A DNA stretch of 64,000 nt from NCBI RefSeq assembly GCF_018390645.1, contig NZ_JAHBGC010000046.1:95102-159101 (forward strand). Reading direction: 5' to 3'. How positions within the stretch are numbered: the first letter of the stretch is position 1; each line of letters opens with the position of its first letter. This DNA is from Ancylobacter dichloromethanicus (GTDB lineage Bacteria; Pseudomonadota; Alphaproteobacteria; Rhizobiales; Xanthobacteraceae). A program made the position numbers and the translations under genes. Shown here one piece after another: positions 56,892 through 64,000 of this stretch. The notes below the pieces were generated by a model. It did no database searches, was not told where the DNA came from, and saw only the letters and a list, made by a program, of their open reading frames with translations.

Positions 56892-58664
56892 ATGAAGTCA
56901 CCGATTGCGGGCGGCAACGGACGTGCCGCCCCGCTCTACACCCAGCGCGGCCTGCGCCTTCCCGACCGGATCGTCGAACTGTTCGATCTCGGCTGCGGTT
57001 CCCACCGGCGGGCCTGCCTGTTTCTTGTCGTGCTCTGTCTGGTGGCGCTGCTGCCGGGATTCTTCTCCATTCCCCCGGTGGACCGGGATGGGGCCCGCTT
57101 CGCCCTGATCAGCCGTCACATGGTCGAGACCGGCGATCTGACCGAGACGAGGCTGGGCTGGGAGGCGAAGCGCACGCGGGCGCTGGGCCTGCACTGGTTC
57201 CAGGCCGCCGTGGTGAAGGCCGCCGATCTGGTCGGCGTGCCGGATGCGCACACCCGGATCTGGCTCTACCGGCTGCCTTCGCTCGCTGCCGCAATCGGCG
57301 CCGTTCTGCTGACCTACTGGGCAGCGCTGGCCTTCATCCACAGGCGCGCCGCCGTGCTCGCCGCCAGCCTGCTGGCGAGCAGCGTCGCCCTCGGGGTGGG
57401 GGGACGTCTCGCCGTGCCGGAAGTGTTTCTGCTCGGCTCGGTCGCGGCGATGATGGGTGCGCTGGGTCGTCTCTATCTCGCCGAGCGCCGGAGCGGGCCC
57501 GCCGGCAACTGGGACCAGTCGCCCCATGAGGCCCGCCTCGCCCTGGCGTTCTGGGCGGCGCTGGCCTTCGGCCTGTTCACCAAGGGACTGATGACGCCGC
57601 TTTATCTGCTGCTGCCGCTGGCGGCGCTGCTAGCGATGGACCGCTCGGCGCTGTTCCTGCGGCGCGCGCGCTCCTATCCAGGGCTCGGTCTTCTGGTCCT
57701 CGTCGCCGGCGGCTGGTTCCTGCTGCGCCGCTACGCGCCGCCGGAGACACAGGACGAGTTCGTCATGCGCACATTGCTCGGGCAGGTGGCGGGCGCGTAT
57801 CGGGGCTTTACCGGCCTGCCCGGGATCTACACGCTGCTGTTCTTCGCGCTGTTCTGGCCGGCGGCGCCTCTGGCAGCACTGGCCGCTCCCATCGTCTGGA
57901 AAGCCCGCCGCATCGGCTCCGTGCGCTTCCTGCTGGCGTGGGTGGTGCCGGCCTGGTTGCTGTTCGAACTGCTCCCCACCAAGGTGCCCGCCTATGTGGC
58001 GCCGACCCTGCCGGCGATTGCCATACTGATCGGCGTCGCGGTGGAACGCGGGGCGCTGGCCCTCGGCAATATGCGCCTGACGCGGGTGTTGTGGCTGTGG
58101 CCGCTGATCGGCGCGGTGATAGCGGTGGCGGCACTGCTGGGCATGGCGGTGTTCGACCGCACGACAAGCGTGCTGGCCTGGCCGCTGCTGCTGGTCGGAT
58201 TCTTCGCGCTGGTGGTCGCGGCGGGCTCGGTGCGCGACTATGGCATCGAGAAATCGGCGCTGGTCGCCATTGCCGGCATGCTGGTCTCCGGCTTCGGCGT
58301 GATGCAACTGGTGCTGCCGAACATAGAGAGCTTCTGGATGGCGCCGCGCGTGGTGGCCGCGGCAGCGCGCGAACCCTGTGGCGCGGAGGCCGGCGACATC
58401 GAGGTCGGCATTGCCGGTTTCAATGAGCCGAGCCTCGCCCTGCTTCTGCCGGACGCGCCGCGCTTTCTGGATGGTGCCGGCGCCGCCGATTTCCTCAAGG
58501 CCGGGGGAGGCTGCCGCGTCGTCTTCGTCGAACGGCGGCAGGAGCCGCGGTTCGCCCGGCGGGCTGAGGCGATCGGCCTGCGCATCCAGCGCGGCGCCGA
58601 TTTGCGTGGCTTCGACTACAACAGCCTGCGCGAGGTGCGGCTGGCGCCCTACCGTCGCGGCTGA
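56892..58664 (+). CDS. PMT/ArnT-family glycosyltransferase
   Basis: A 590-aa polytopic inner-membrane protein with about eleven hydrophobic segments in residues ~40-480. IPPVDRDGARFALISRHMVETGD puts D64 and D66 in the first periplasmic loop, the place of the catalytic Asp in the GT-83/PMT group (dolichyl- or undecaprenyl-phosphate-sugar dependent). A C-terminal soluble part (residues ~480-590) is less conserved. ArnT adds aminoarabinose to lipid A, but with no arn genes here the donor and acceptor are not known. The ATG at 56892 has GGAGGG ~10 bases upstream; an in-frame ATG at 56835 is an alternative. Confidence 0.85.
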   Translation: MKSPIAGGNGRAAPLYTQRGLRLPDRIVELFDLGCGSHRRACLFLVVLCLVALLPGFFSIPPVDRDGARFALISRHMVETGDLTETRLGWEAKRTRALGLHWFQAAVVKAADLVGVPDAHTRIWLYRLPSLAAAIGAVLLTYWAALAFIHRRAAVLAASLLASSVALGVGGRLAVPEVFLLGSVAAMMGALGRLYLAERRSGPAGNWDQSPHEARLALAFWAALAFGLFTKGLMTPLYLLLPLAALLAMDRSALFLRRARSYPGLGLLVLVAGGWFLLRRYAPPETQDEFVMRTLLGQVAGAYRGFTGLPGIYTLLFFALFWPAAPLAALAAPIVWKARRIGSVRFLLAWVVPAWLLFELLPTKVPAYVAPTLPAIAILIGVAVERGALALGNMRLTRVLWLWPLIGAVIAVAALLGMAVFDRTTSVLAWPLLLVGFFALVVAAGSVRDYGIEKSALVAIAGMLVSGFGVMQLVLPNIESFWMAPRVVAAAAREPCGAEAGDIEVGIAGFNEPSLALLLPDAPRFLDGAGAADFLKAGGGCRVVFVERRQEPRFARRAEAIGLRIQRGADLRGFDYNSLREVRLAPYRRG

Positions 58665-58670
58665 CGGCGC

Positions 58671-59861
58671 TCAACCCGCCGCTGCCATCGCCGCAAAGCC
58701 GCTGTCGAGATCGGCGACGAGGTCGGCCGGGTCCTCAAGGCCGATCTGCAGCCGGATGGCCGGGCCTCCGGGCGCCCAGTGCGTTGCCGAGCGGTAGGGG
58801 CTGCAATCGAACGGGATGGCGAGGCTCTCGAAGCCGCCCCAGCTATAGCCCAGCCCGAACAGCGAGAGCGCGTCGAGGAAGGCGTCGACGGTTGGCTTCG
58901 GCACTGGCTGGAGAATGATGCTGAACAGCCCGGAGGCGCCCTTGAAATCGCGCTTCCACAGCGCGTGGCCGGGATGTTGCGGCAAGGCGGGATGCAGCAC
59001 AAGCCGCACTTCCGGCCGCGTCGACAGCCAGTGGGCGAGGGTGAGCGCCGATTGCTGGTGGCGCTCCAGCCGCACCGCCATGGTGCGCAATCCCCGCGAG
59101 GCGAGGAAAGCGTCTTCCGGCGCGACGGTGATGCCGAGGTCGCCATGGGCCAGGTGGACCCGCCGGTAGGTGCGCGCATTGGCGGATATGGTGCCGATGT
59201 TGAGATCGGAATGCCCACCGAGATATTTCGTGCCGGCCTGGATCGAGATGTCGACGCCGAAATCGTGCGGGCGGAAGAACAGCGGCGTCGCCCAGGTGTT
59301 GTCCATCAGGGTGACGATGTCGTGCTGGGACGCGACATCGACGATGGCCGGCACGTCCTGAATCTCGAAGGACTGCGAGCCGGGCGATTCCAGGAAGATT
59401 GCCCGCGTGTTCGGTCGGACGAGGCTGGCGATGCCGCTGCCGAGCAGGGGGTCGTAATAGGTGGTCTCGATGCCATAGCGAGTCAGCACCTCATCGCAGA
59501 CGCGGCGGGTCGGCTGGTAGGCGCTGTCGACCATGAGCAGATGGTCGCCGGCCTTGAGCACCGCGAGCAGCGCGAGGCTGACGGCGGACAGCCCGGACGG
59601 CGTGAGCACCACGCCGGCGCCGCCCTCGATGCGGGTAAGGGCGATCTCCAGGCTCTCCACGGTGGGATTGCCGCGCCGGCCATAGCTGTAGCGTCCTGTA
59701 TGGCCTTCGAGATCGGCGACGGTCGGCGAGAGCACGGTGGAGCCGCGCACGATCGGCGTATTCACGAAGCCGTCATGGCGAAACGGCTCGCGGCCGGCGA
59801 CGACCAGTTCGGTGTCGACCGAGAGGTTGCCGGGGATCGTGCTTTTCGTCTTGTTCGCCAT
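58671..59861 (-). CDS. metC: Cystathionine beta-lyase
   Basis: PLP enzyme of methionine synthesis (cystathionine to homocysteine, pyruvate, ammonia), 396 aa. Motifs are FVNTPIVRGSTVLSPTVADLEGH (residues ~31-53), YSYGRRGNPTVESLE, SGLSAVSLALLAVLKAGDHLLM, LMDNTWATPLFF, and PLP K212 in IQAGTKYLGGHSDLNIG. YSWGGFESLAIPFD near the end is typical of MetC over CGL. The start ATG 59861 gives MANKTKST; upstream in-frame codons to 59900 extend into the control region. It is divergent from aapJ. Confidence 0.93.
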   Translation of the reverse strand: MANKTKSTIPGNLSVDTELVVAGREPFRHDGFVNTPIVRGSTVLSPTVADLEGHTGRYSYGRRGNPTVESLEIALTRIEGGAGVVLTPSGLSAVSLALLAVLKAGDHLLMVDSAYQPTRRVCDEVLTRYGIETTYYDPLLGSGIASLVRPNTRAIFLESPGSQSFEIQDVPAIVDVASQHDIVTLMDNTWATPLFFRPHDFGVDISIQAGTKYLGGHSDLNIGTISANARTYRRVHLAHGDLGITVAPEDAFLASRGLRTMAVRLERHQQSALTLAHWLSTRPEVRLVLHPALPQHPGHALWKRDFKGASGLFSIILQPVPKPTVDAFLDALSLFGLGYSWGGFESLAIPFDCSPYRSATHWAPGGPAIRLQIGLEDPADLVADLDSGFAAMAAAG

Positions 59862-59923
59862 GGTTATAGCCTGTCTGGTCCGCTTCATCGAAGGTCGCAT
59901 AGGGAACGGGCCTGCATCGCCCC

Positions 59924-59937
59924 GTCAAGCGCTTGAC
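59924..59937. promoter_or_regulatory. Palindromic operator-like site between metC and aapJ
   Basis: GTCAAGCGCTTGAC is a 14-base perfect palindrome, 63 bases from the metC start on one side and 207 from aapJ on the other, within the shared 282-bp promoter region. It may be a repressor or activator site for metC or both. The binding protein is unknown. Confidence 0.4.
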
Positions 59938-60055
59938 CGGACCGAATTGCGGCGCTCTGATGACGGTACGTCTGCTGCGGTGGTGCCCGAGGGGGTCTTC
60001 TGGGGCGCCGTCAGACGAAGGAAGTAGGCATGTTACGTTTCCGGATGCCCTCGGC

Positions 60056-60069
60056 GGCATGCGAATTGC
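60056..60069 (+). promoter_or_regulatory. Candidate sigma-54 promoter of the aap operon
   Basis: GGCATGCGAATTGC keeps GG and GC at the required 10-base spacing of -24/-12 sigma-54 promoters and matches TGGCACG-N4-TTGC at 9 of 11 core positions. It lies 75 bases before the aapJ ATG. Known aap operons in rhizobia respond to nitrogen, which fits. It is weaker than the urt promoter. Confidence 0.5.
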
Positions 60070-60143
60070 CTTTTCTGTCACTCGTGCCGCTCGCCCTCGC
60101 GGCGGACACGTCAGCTCCAATCCGAATGAAGAAGGCTGCCATA

Positions 60144-61166
60144 ATGAAACGCCTCCTCTCAACGTTCGCCCTTGCGGGTGCCATGGGCCTGTGCGCGTTC
60201 GGCGCGCAGGCTGCCACGAAACTCGAGCAGGTGAAGTCAAAGGGCTTCGTCCAGTGCGGCGTCAGCCAGGGGCTGCCCGGCTTCTCCAACCCCAACGACA
60301 AGGGTGAGTGGAGCGGCCTCGACGTGGAATTCTGCCGCGCTGTCGCCGCCGCGATTTTCGGCGATCCCACCAAGGTGAAGTTCACGCCGCTTTCCGCCAA
60401 GGACCGCTTCACCGCGCTTCAGTCGGGCGATATCGACGTCTTGTCGCGCAACACCACCTGGACCATCACCCGCGACACCTCGCTGGGCCTCAACTTCACC
60501 GGCGTCACCTATTATGACGGCCAGGGCTTCATGATCCGCAAGGACAAGAAGGTGAATTCGGCGCTCGAACTGTCTGGCGCCTCGGTCTGCACCCAGACCG
60601 GAACCACGACCGAGCAGAACCTCGCCGACTTCTTCCGCGCCAACAACATGACCTACGAAGTCATCGCCTTCGCCACCAATGACGAAGTGGTCAAGGCCTA
60701 TGACGCCGGCCGCTGCGACGTGCTCACTACCGACCGTTCAGGCCTTGCCGGCGAACGCCTCAAGCTGACCAATCCCGACGACCACATCGTGCTGCCCGAG
60801 ATCATCTCCAAGGAGCCGCTCGGCCCCGTGGTGGCCCATGGCGACGACCAGTGGTTCGACATCGTGAAGTGGGTGCTGAATGCTCAGCTTATCGCCGAGG
60901 AACTCGGCGTCACTTCCCAGAATGTCGACGAGCAGGTGAAGAGCGCCACCAACCCGGAGATCAAGCGCCTCGTGGGTACCGAGGGCAAGTATGGCGAGGG
61001 CCTGGGTCTCGGCAATGACTGGGGCTACCTGATCATCAAGAATGTCGGCAATTACGGTGAGATGTACGACCGTACCGTCGGCCCCGACACCCCCCTGAAG
61101 CTCTCGCGCGGCCTCAACGCGCTGTGGAACAAGGGCGGCATCCAGTACGGCATGCCGATCCGCTGA
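60144..61166 (+). CDS. aapJ: General L-amino acid ABC transporter, substrate-binding protein
   Basis: Periplasmic binding protein for a broad range of L-amino acids, 340 aa. The signal peptide MKRLLSTFALAGAMGLCAFGAQA precedes the mature TKLEQVKSKGFVQCGVSQGLPGFSNPNDKGEWSGLD. FTPLSAKDRFTALQSGDIDVLSRNTTWTITRD and GNYGEMYDRTVGPDTPLKLSRGLNALWNKGGIQYGMP are AapJ hallmarks. The ATG at 60144 is chosen over ATG 60126 (MKKAAIMKR), which is also possible; GAAGAAGG lies upstream. A hairpin and 113 bp separate it from aapQ. Confidence 0.95.
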   Translation: MKRLLSTFALAGAMGLCAFGAQAATKLEQVKSKGFVQCGVSQGLPGFSNPNDKGEWSGLDVEFCRAVAAAIFGDPTKVKFTPLSAKDRFTALQSGDIDVLSRNTTWTITRDTSLGLNFTGVTYYDGQGFMIRKDKKVNSALELSGASVCTQTGTTTEQNLADFFRANNMTYEVIAFATNDEVVKAYDAGRCDVLTTDRSGLAGERLKLTNPDDHIVLPEIISKEPLGPVVAHGDDQWFDIVKWVLNAQLIAEELGVTSQNVDEQVKSATNPEIKRLVGTEGKYGEGLGLGNDWGYLIIKNVGNYGEMYDRTVGPDTPLKLSRGLNALWNKGGIQYGMPIR

Positions 61167-61178
61167 GGCTGTGAAATC

Positions 61179-61208
61179 TGGAGGCTTCCGGCGTTTCGGG
61201 AGCCTCCA
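61179..61208 (+). other. Stable hairpin between aapJ and aapQ
   Basis: TGGAGGCTTCCG (61179-61190) pairs with 61197-61208 in a 12-bp stem with one T-G wobble and a 6-base loop. It begins 12 bases after the aapJ stop and lacks a T-run. Like the urtA/urtB hairpin it lies directly behind a binding-protein gene, where message stabilisation is common. Confidence 0.65.
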
Positions 61209-61279
61209 CTCTCCGGCAGAACCGACTTCAAGTTCGGCGTCGGAGACATGCGTGGCCTCGATCCGAGGCGAGGGGGACT

Positions 61280-62470
61280 ATGACGGATTTGGCTGGGCCC
61301 GTCGGCGGGCGTGCGAAGACTTCATTCATCAACGATCCGAAGGTACGGAGCATCGGCCTTCAGCTTATCGCGCTGGTCGTGGTCGTGTTTCTGGGCTGGA
61401 GCTTCGCGGAAAATGCCCGCGACAACCTCGCCGCGCAGAAGATCGCCACCGGCTTCGGCTTTCTCGACAACACGTCCGGCTTCGGCATCAACCAGACGCT
61501 GATTCCCTATAGCGAAACCTCGACCTATGGCCGGGCCTTCTTCGTCGGTCTGCTCAACACCATCCTCGTGGCAGTGGTGGGCATCATCCTCGCCACCATC
61601 ATCGGCTTCCTGGTCGGCATCGGCCGGCTGTCGAAGAACTTCGTCGTGCGAACGATCTCGACCGTCTATGTCGAGGTGCTGCGCAATCTGCCGCCGCTGT
61701 TCCAGATCCTGTTCTGGTATCTCGCGGTGCTCAGCGCGATGCCAAGTCCACGCCAGAGCATCAGCCTTTTTGGCGAGGTGTTCATTTCCAACCGCGGCAT
61801 CATCCTGCCGCGCCCGCTGTTCGGCGAAGGGGCCGGCATCGTGGTCTGGGCGATCGGCCTCGCGGTTCTCCTGGTCATTTTGTTCCGCCACTGGTCGGCG
61901 AGCCGTCAGGAGGAGACCGGCCGGCGGCTGCCGGTGCTGTGGATCAATCTCGGCCTGCTGATCGGCCTTCCGCTCGTGGCGATGATCGTCACCGGCTTTC
62001 CGATCAGCTTCGAGACGCCCGAACTCAAGGGTTTCAATTTCGTCGGCGGCGTGCAGGTCATCCCGGAATTCGTCGCGCTGACGGTGGCGCTGGCGACCTA
62101 TACCGCCGCCTTCATCGCCGAGAATGTGCGCTCCGGCATCCAGTCGGTGAGCCACGGCCAGTCCGAGGCGGCGCATTCGCTCGGCCTGCGCAACGGGCAG
62201 ACGCTGCGGCTGGTGATCATTCCGCAGGCCATGCGGGTGATCATTCCGCCACTGACCAGCCAGTATCTCAACCTCACCAAGAACTCCTCGCTGGCGGTCG
62301 GCATCGGCTATCCCGATCTCGTGGCGGTGTTCGCCGGCACGGCGCTGAACCAGACCGGGCAGGCGATCGAGATCATCGCCATCACCATGGGTGTCTACCT
62401 GCTGCTGTCGATCATCACCGCGACGATCATGAACGCCTACAACAGGCGCGTCGCGCTGGTTGAACGGTAG
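61280..62470 (+). CDS. aapQ: General L-amino acid ABC transporter, permease AapQ
   Basis: HisM-type inner-membrane permease, 396 aa. About eight hydrophobic segments; TYGRAFFVGLLNTILVAVVGIILATIIGFLVGIGRLS and VEVLRNLPPLFQILFWYLAVL in the first half, and ENVRSGIQSVSHGQSEAAHSLGLRNGQTLRLVIIPQAMR (the EAA loop that contacts the ATPase) in the second. The N-terminal ~30 residues are cytosolic. aapM starts 11 bases after the stop. Confidence 0.94.
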   Translation: MTDLAGPVGGRAKTSFINDPKVRSIGLQLIALVVVVFLGWSFAENARDNLAAQKIATGFGFLDNTSGFGINQTLIPYSETSTYGRAFFVGLLNTILVAVVGIILATIIGFLVGIGRLSKNFVVRTISTVYVEVLRNLPPLFQILFWYLAVLSAMPSPRQSISLFGEVFISNRGIILPRPLFGEGAGIVVWAIGLAVLLVILFRHWSASRQEETGRRLPVLWINLGLLIGLPLVAMIVTGFPISFETPELKGFNFVGGVQVIPEFVALTVALATYTAAFIAENVRSGIQSVSHGQSEAAHSLGLRNGQTLRLVIIPQAMRVIIPPLTSQYLNLTKNSSLAVGIGYPDLVAVFAGTALNQTGQAIEIIAITMGVYLLLSIITATIMNAYNRRVALVER

Positions 62471-62481
62471 AGGGCCCGGCC

Positions 62482-63858
62482 ATGAGCATGACCTTCGACG
62501 ACGGGACCTTCATCCGCAACGAGATGGCGCCGGCGCTGCCGCCGCCCACGCAGCGCATCGGCGCGGTGGCCTGGATGCGGGAGAACCTGTTCTCCGGCGT
62601 CCTGAACACCACGCTGACCGTTCTTGGCATCCTGCTGGTGGCGTGGGTAGTGCCACCTTTCATCCGCTTCATGTTCCTCGATGCGGTGTGGACCGGTGAA
62701 AACCGCGAGGCCTGCCTCGGCCCGCAGGTTGGCGCCTGCTGGCCGTTCATCCATGCCAAGTTCGGCCAGCTCATCTATGGCTTCTACCCGATCGCCGAGC
62801 GCTGGCGGGTGGATATCGTCTTCGCGGCCGGTGTGCTCCTGCTGGTGCCGCTGCTGGTGCCGAGCCTGCCATTCAAGCGGCTGACCTCGTTCCTGTTCTT
62901 CGTCGTCTATCCGGTGGTCGCCTTCGTGCTGCTGACCGGAGGCAACATCGACGCCTCGGCCTTCCTGCTGGAACGCTTCGGGCTGATCGGCAGCTTCGTC
63001 GGCGATGCAGCCATCGGCGGTATCAACCTTGTGTTCTGGGTCGACTATGTACTGACCGCGTTGCTCGCAATCGTGGCGATGGGCGGCCTAATCGCCCTGC
63101 TCGGCGGTAGCGGCCGATCCGCAGCGCTGAGCACGTTCTGGGTGTTCCTCGCGCTCGGTCTGGTCATCTTTGCCTGGGACGTCGATGTCGGGCTCGAATA
63201 TGTCGAGACCCGCCAATGGGGTGGCCTGCTGGTCACGTTGGTCATCGCGGTGACCGGCATCGTCGCCTCGCTGCCGCTCGGCATCGTTCTGGCGCTCGGG
63301 CGCCGCTCGCAGATGCCGATCGTGCGGTTGCTCTCGGTGATCTTCATCGAGTTCTGGCGCGGCGTGCCGCTGATCACCGTGCTGTTCTTCGCCACCTACA
63401 TGCTGCCGCTGTTCCTGCCGCAGGGGGCCAATCCGGACGCGCTGCTGCGGGCCCTTGTCGGGGTGGCTCTGTTCTCGGCCGCCTATATGGCGGAGGTGGT
63501 GCGCGGCGGCCTGCAGGCGATCCCGAAGGGGCAGTATGAGGGCGCGATGGCGATGGGGCTGACCTGGAGCCAGATGATGCGCCTTATCATCCTGCCGCAG
63601 GCGCTGACGCTCGTCATTCCCGGCATCGTGAACAGCTTCATCAGCCTGTTCAAGGACACGACGCTGGTGCTGATCGTCTCGATCTTCGACTTTCTCGGCC
63701 AGCTCCGCGCCTCGTTCACCGACCCGAACTGGGCGACGCCGGTGACGCTCTATACCGGCTTCGCCTTTGCCGGCGTGGTCTATTTCCTCTTCTGCTTCGG
63801 CATGTCACGCTACTCGCTCTTCGTGGAGCGGCGGCTGAACACCTCTCACCGGCATTGA
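62482..63858 (+). CDS. aapM: General L-amino acid ABC transporter, permease AapM
   Basis: Second permease of the aap importer, 458 aa, about ten hydrophobic segments. MRENLFSGVLNTTLTVLGILLVAWVVPPFIRF leads; the large middle insert with GPQVGACWPFIHAKFGQLIYGFYP is characteristic of AapM. The EAA-type loop is MAEVVRGGLQAIPKGQYEGAMAMGLTWSQMMRLIILPQAL. The ATG at 62482 lies 11 bases after aapQ. It feeds into aapP. Confidence 0.94.
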   Translation: MSMTFDDGTFIRNEMAPALPPPTQRIGAVAWMRENLFSGVLNTTLTVLGILLVAWVVPPFIRFMFLDAVWTGENREACLGPQVGACWPFIHAKFGQLIYGFYPIAERWRVDIVFAAGVLLLVPLLVPSLPFKRLTSFLFFVVYPVVAFVLLTGGNIDASAFLLERFGLIGSFVGDAAIGGINLVFWVDYVLTALLAIVAMGGLIALLGGSGRSAALSTFWVFLALGLVIFAWDVDVGLEYVETRQWGGLLVTLVIAVTGIVASLPLGIVLALGRRSQMPIVRLLSVIFIEFWRGVPLITVLFFATYMLPLFLPQGANPDALLRALVGVALFSAAYMAEVVRGGLQAIPKGQYEGAMAMGLTWSQMMRLIILPQALTLVIPGIVNSFISLFKDTTLVLIVSIFDFLGQLRASFTDPNWATPVTLYTGFAFAGVVYFLFCFGMSRYSLFVERRLNTSHRH

Positions 63859-63873
63859 CGGAGATCTGTGCTT

Positions 63874-64000
63874 ATGTCCGACACTCATTCGATCGTTCCG
63901 AGCGACGTATTGCACGCCGTCCATACGCCCCCGGGGCGGGAGGTCGCCGTCGATCTCGTCGGCGTGCATAAATGGTATGGCGAATTCCATGTCCTGAAGG
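63874..64000 (+). CDS. aapP: General L-amino acid ABC transporter, ATP-binding protein AapP (3' end cut by window edge)
   Basis: Only the first 42 codons are in the window: MSDTHSIVPSDVLHAVHTPP, then VAVDLVGVHKWYGEFHVLK, the standard start of a HisP/GlnQ-type ABC ATPase just before its Walker A. The ATG at 63874 has a GACGGAGAT site ~9 bases upstream and lies 15 bases after aapM. Identity rests on the start of the domain and the operon order. Confidence 0.88.
   Translation, partial: MSDTHSIVPSDVLHAVHTPPGREVAVDLVGVHKWYGEFHVLK

Overview
This window is a 64-kb piece of a chromosome from a GC-rich alphaproteobacterium. Gene content and order (YhdP-like/tyrS/anmK, a suf operon headed by a second cysteine desulfurase, argC, phaC, aminotransferase-hom-glpX-recJ, urt-ure, aapJQMP) suggest the order Hyphomicrobiales, perhaps Xanthobacteraceae such as Ancylobacter, Starkeya or Xanthobacter. 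That placement is inferred from recognised families and gene order, because no database search was possible. Nearly all the DNA is coding. I saw no rRNA, tRNA, CRISPR array, prophage or insertion sequence, so this reads as core genome, not an island.

Layout. 1-6.3 kb: the 3' part of a YhdP/AsmA-like protein, tyrS, divergent anmK and a small exported protein that ends at a bidirectional terminator. 6.3-15.4 kb: an alpha/beta hydrolase, then divergently an iron-sulfur cluster operon (cysteine desulfurase, sufB, sufC, sufD, sufS, sufT, a VOC protein, sufA, a TfoX-like protein). A palindrome resembling an Irr iron-control element lies upstream, and structured repeats sit between the suf genes. 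15.5-25.6 kb: RhlE-like helicase, GreA/B-like factor, LysE exporter, parE, a small helical protein, argC, a DUF1311 protein overlapping a PHA synthase with a very long Lys/Ala/Pro-rich N-terminus, and a lipoprotein. 25.7-36.8 kb: aminotransferase, hom, glpX, a small conserved protein, an esterase, an EamA transporter, a phytase-like esterase, recJ and a flavoprotein.

37-43.9 kb is a likely iron-responsive periplasmic locus: a small CGDPxC protein behind a structured leader, then imelysin, a Tat-exported multicopper oxidase, a di-haem oxidoreductase, a second imelysin and a DUF1513 protein, packed as one operon. 44-56.8 kb is nitrogen acquisition: an aminotransferase, then urtABCDE (urea ABC importer) running directly into ureD, a fused ureAB, ureC, ureE, ureF and ureG. 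A near-perfect sigma-54 promoter and an NtrC-like site precede urtA, so urea import and hydrolysis look like one nitrogen-controlled unit. 56.9-64 kb: a PMT/ArnT-type glycosyltransferase, a cystathionine beta-lyase, and divergently aapJQM plus the start of aapP (general L-amino-acid ABC importer), which also has a candidate sigma-54 promoter.

The signals most worth following are the periplasmic iron operon with an embedded multicopper oxidase and no visible permease, the shared Irr-like sites at the suf and imelysin operons, the stable hairpins placed between genes (suf, urtA/urtB, aapJ/aapQ), the H1-like extension on PhaC, and the two-module histidine tail of UreE. No clearly new defence or mobile system was seen.
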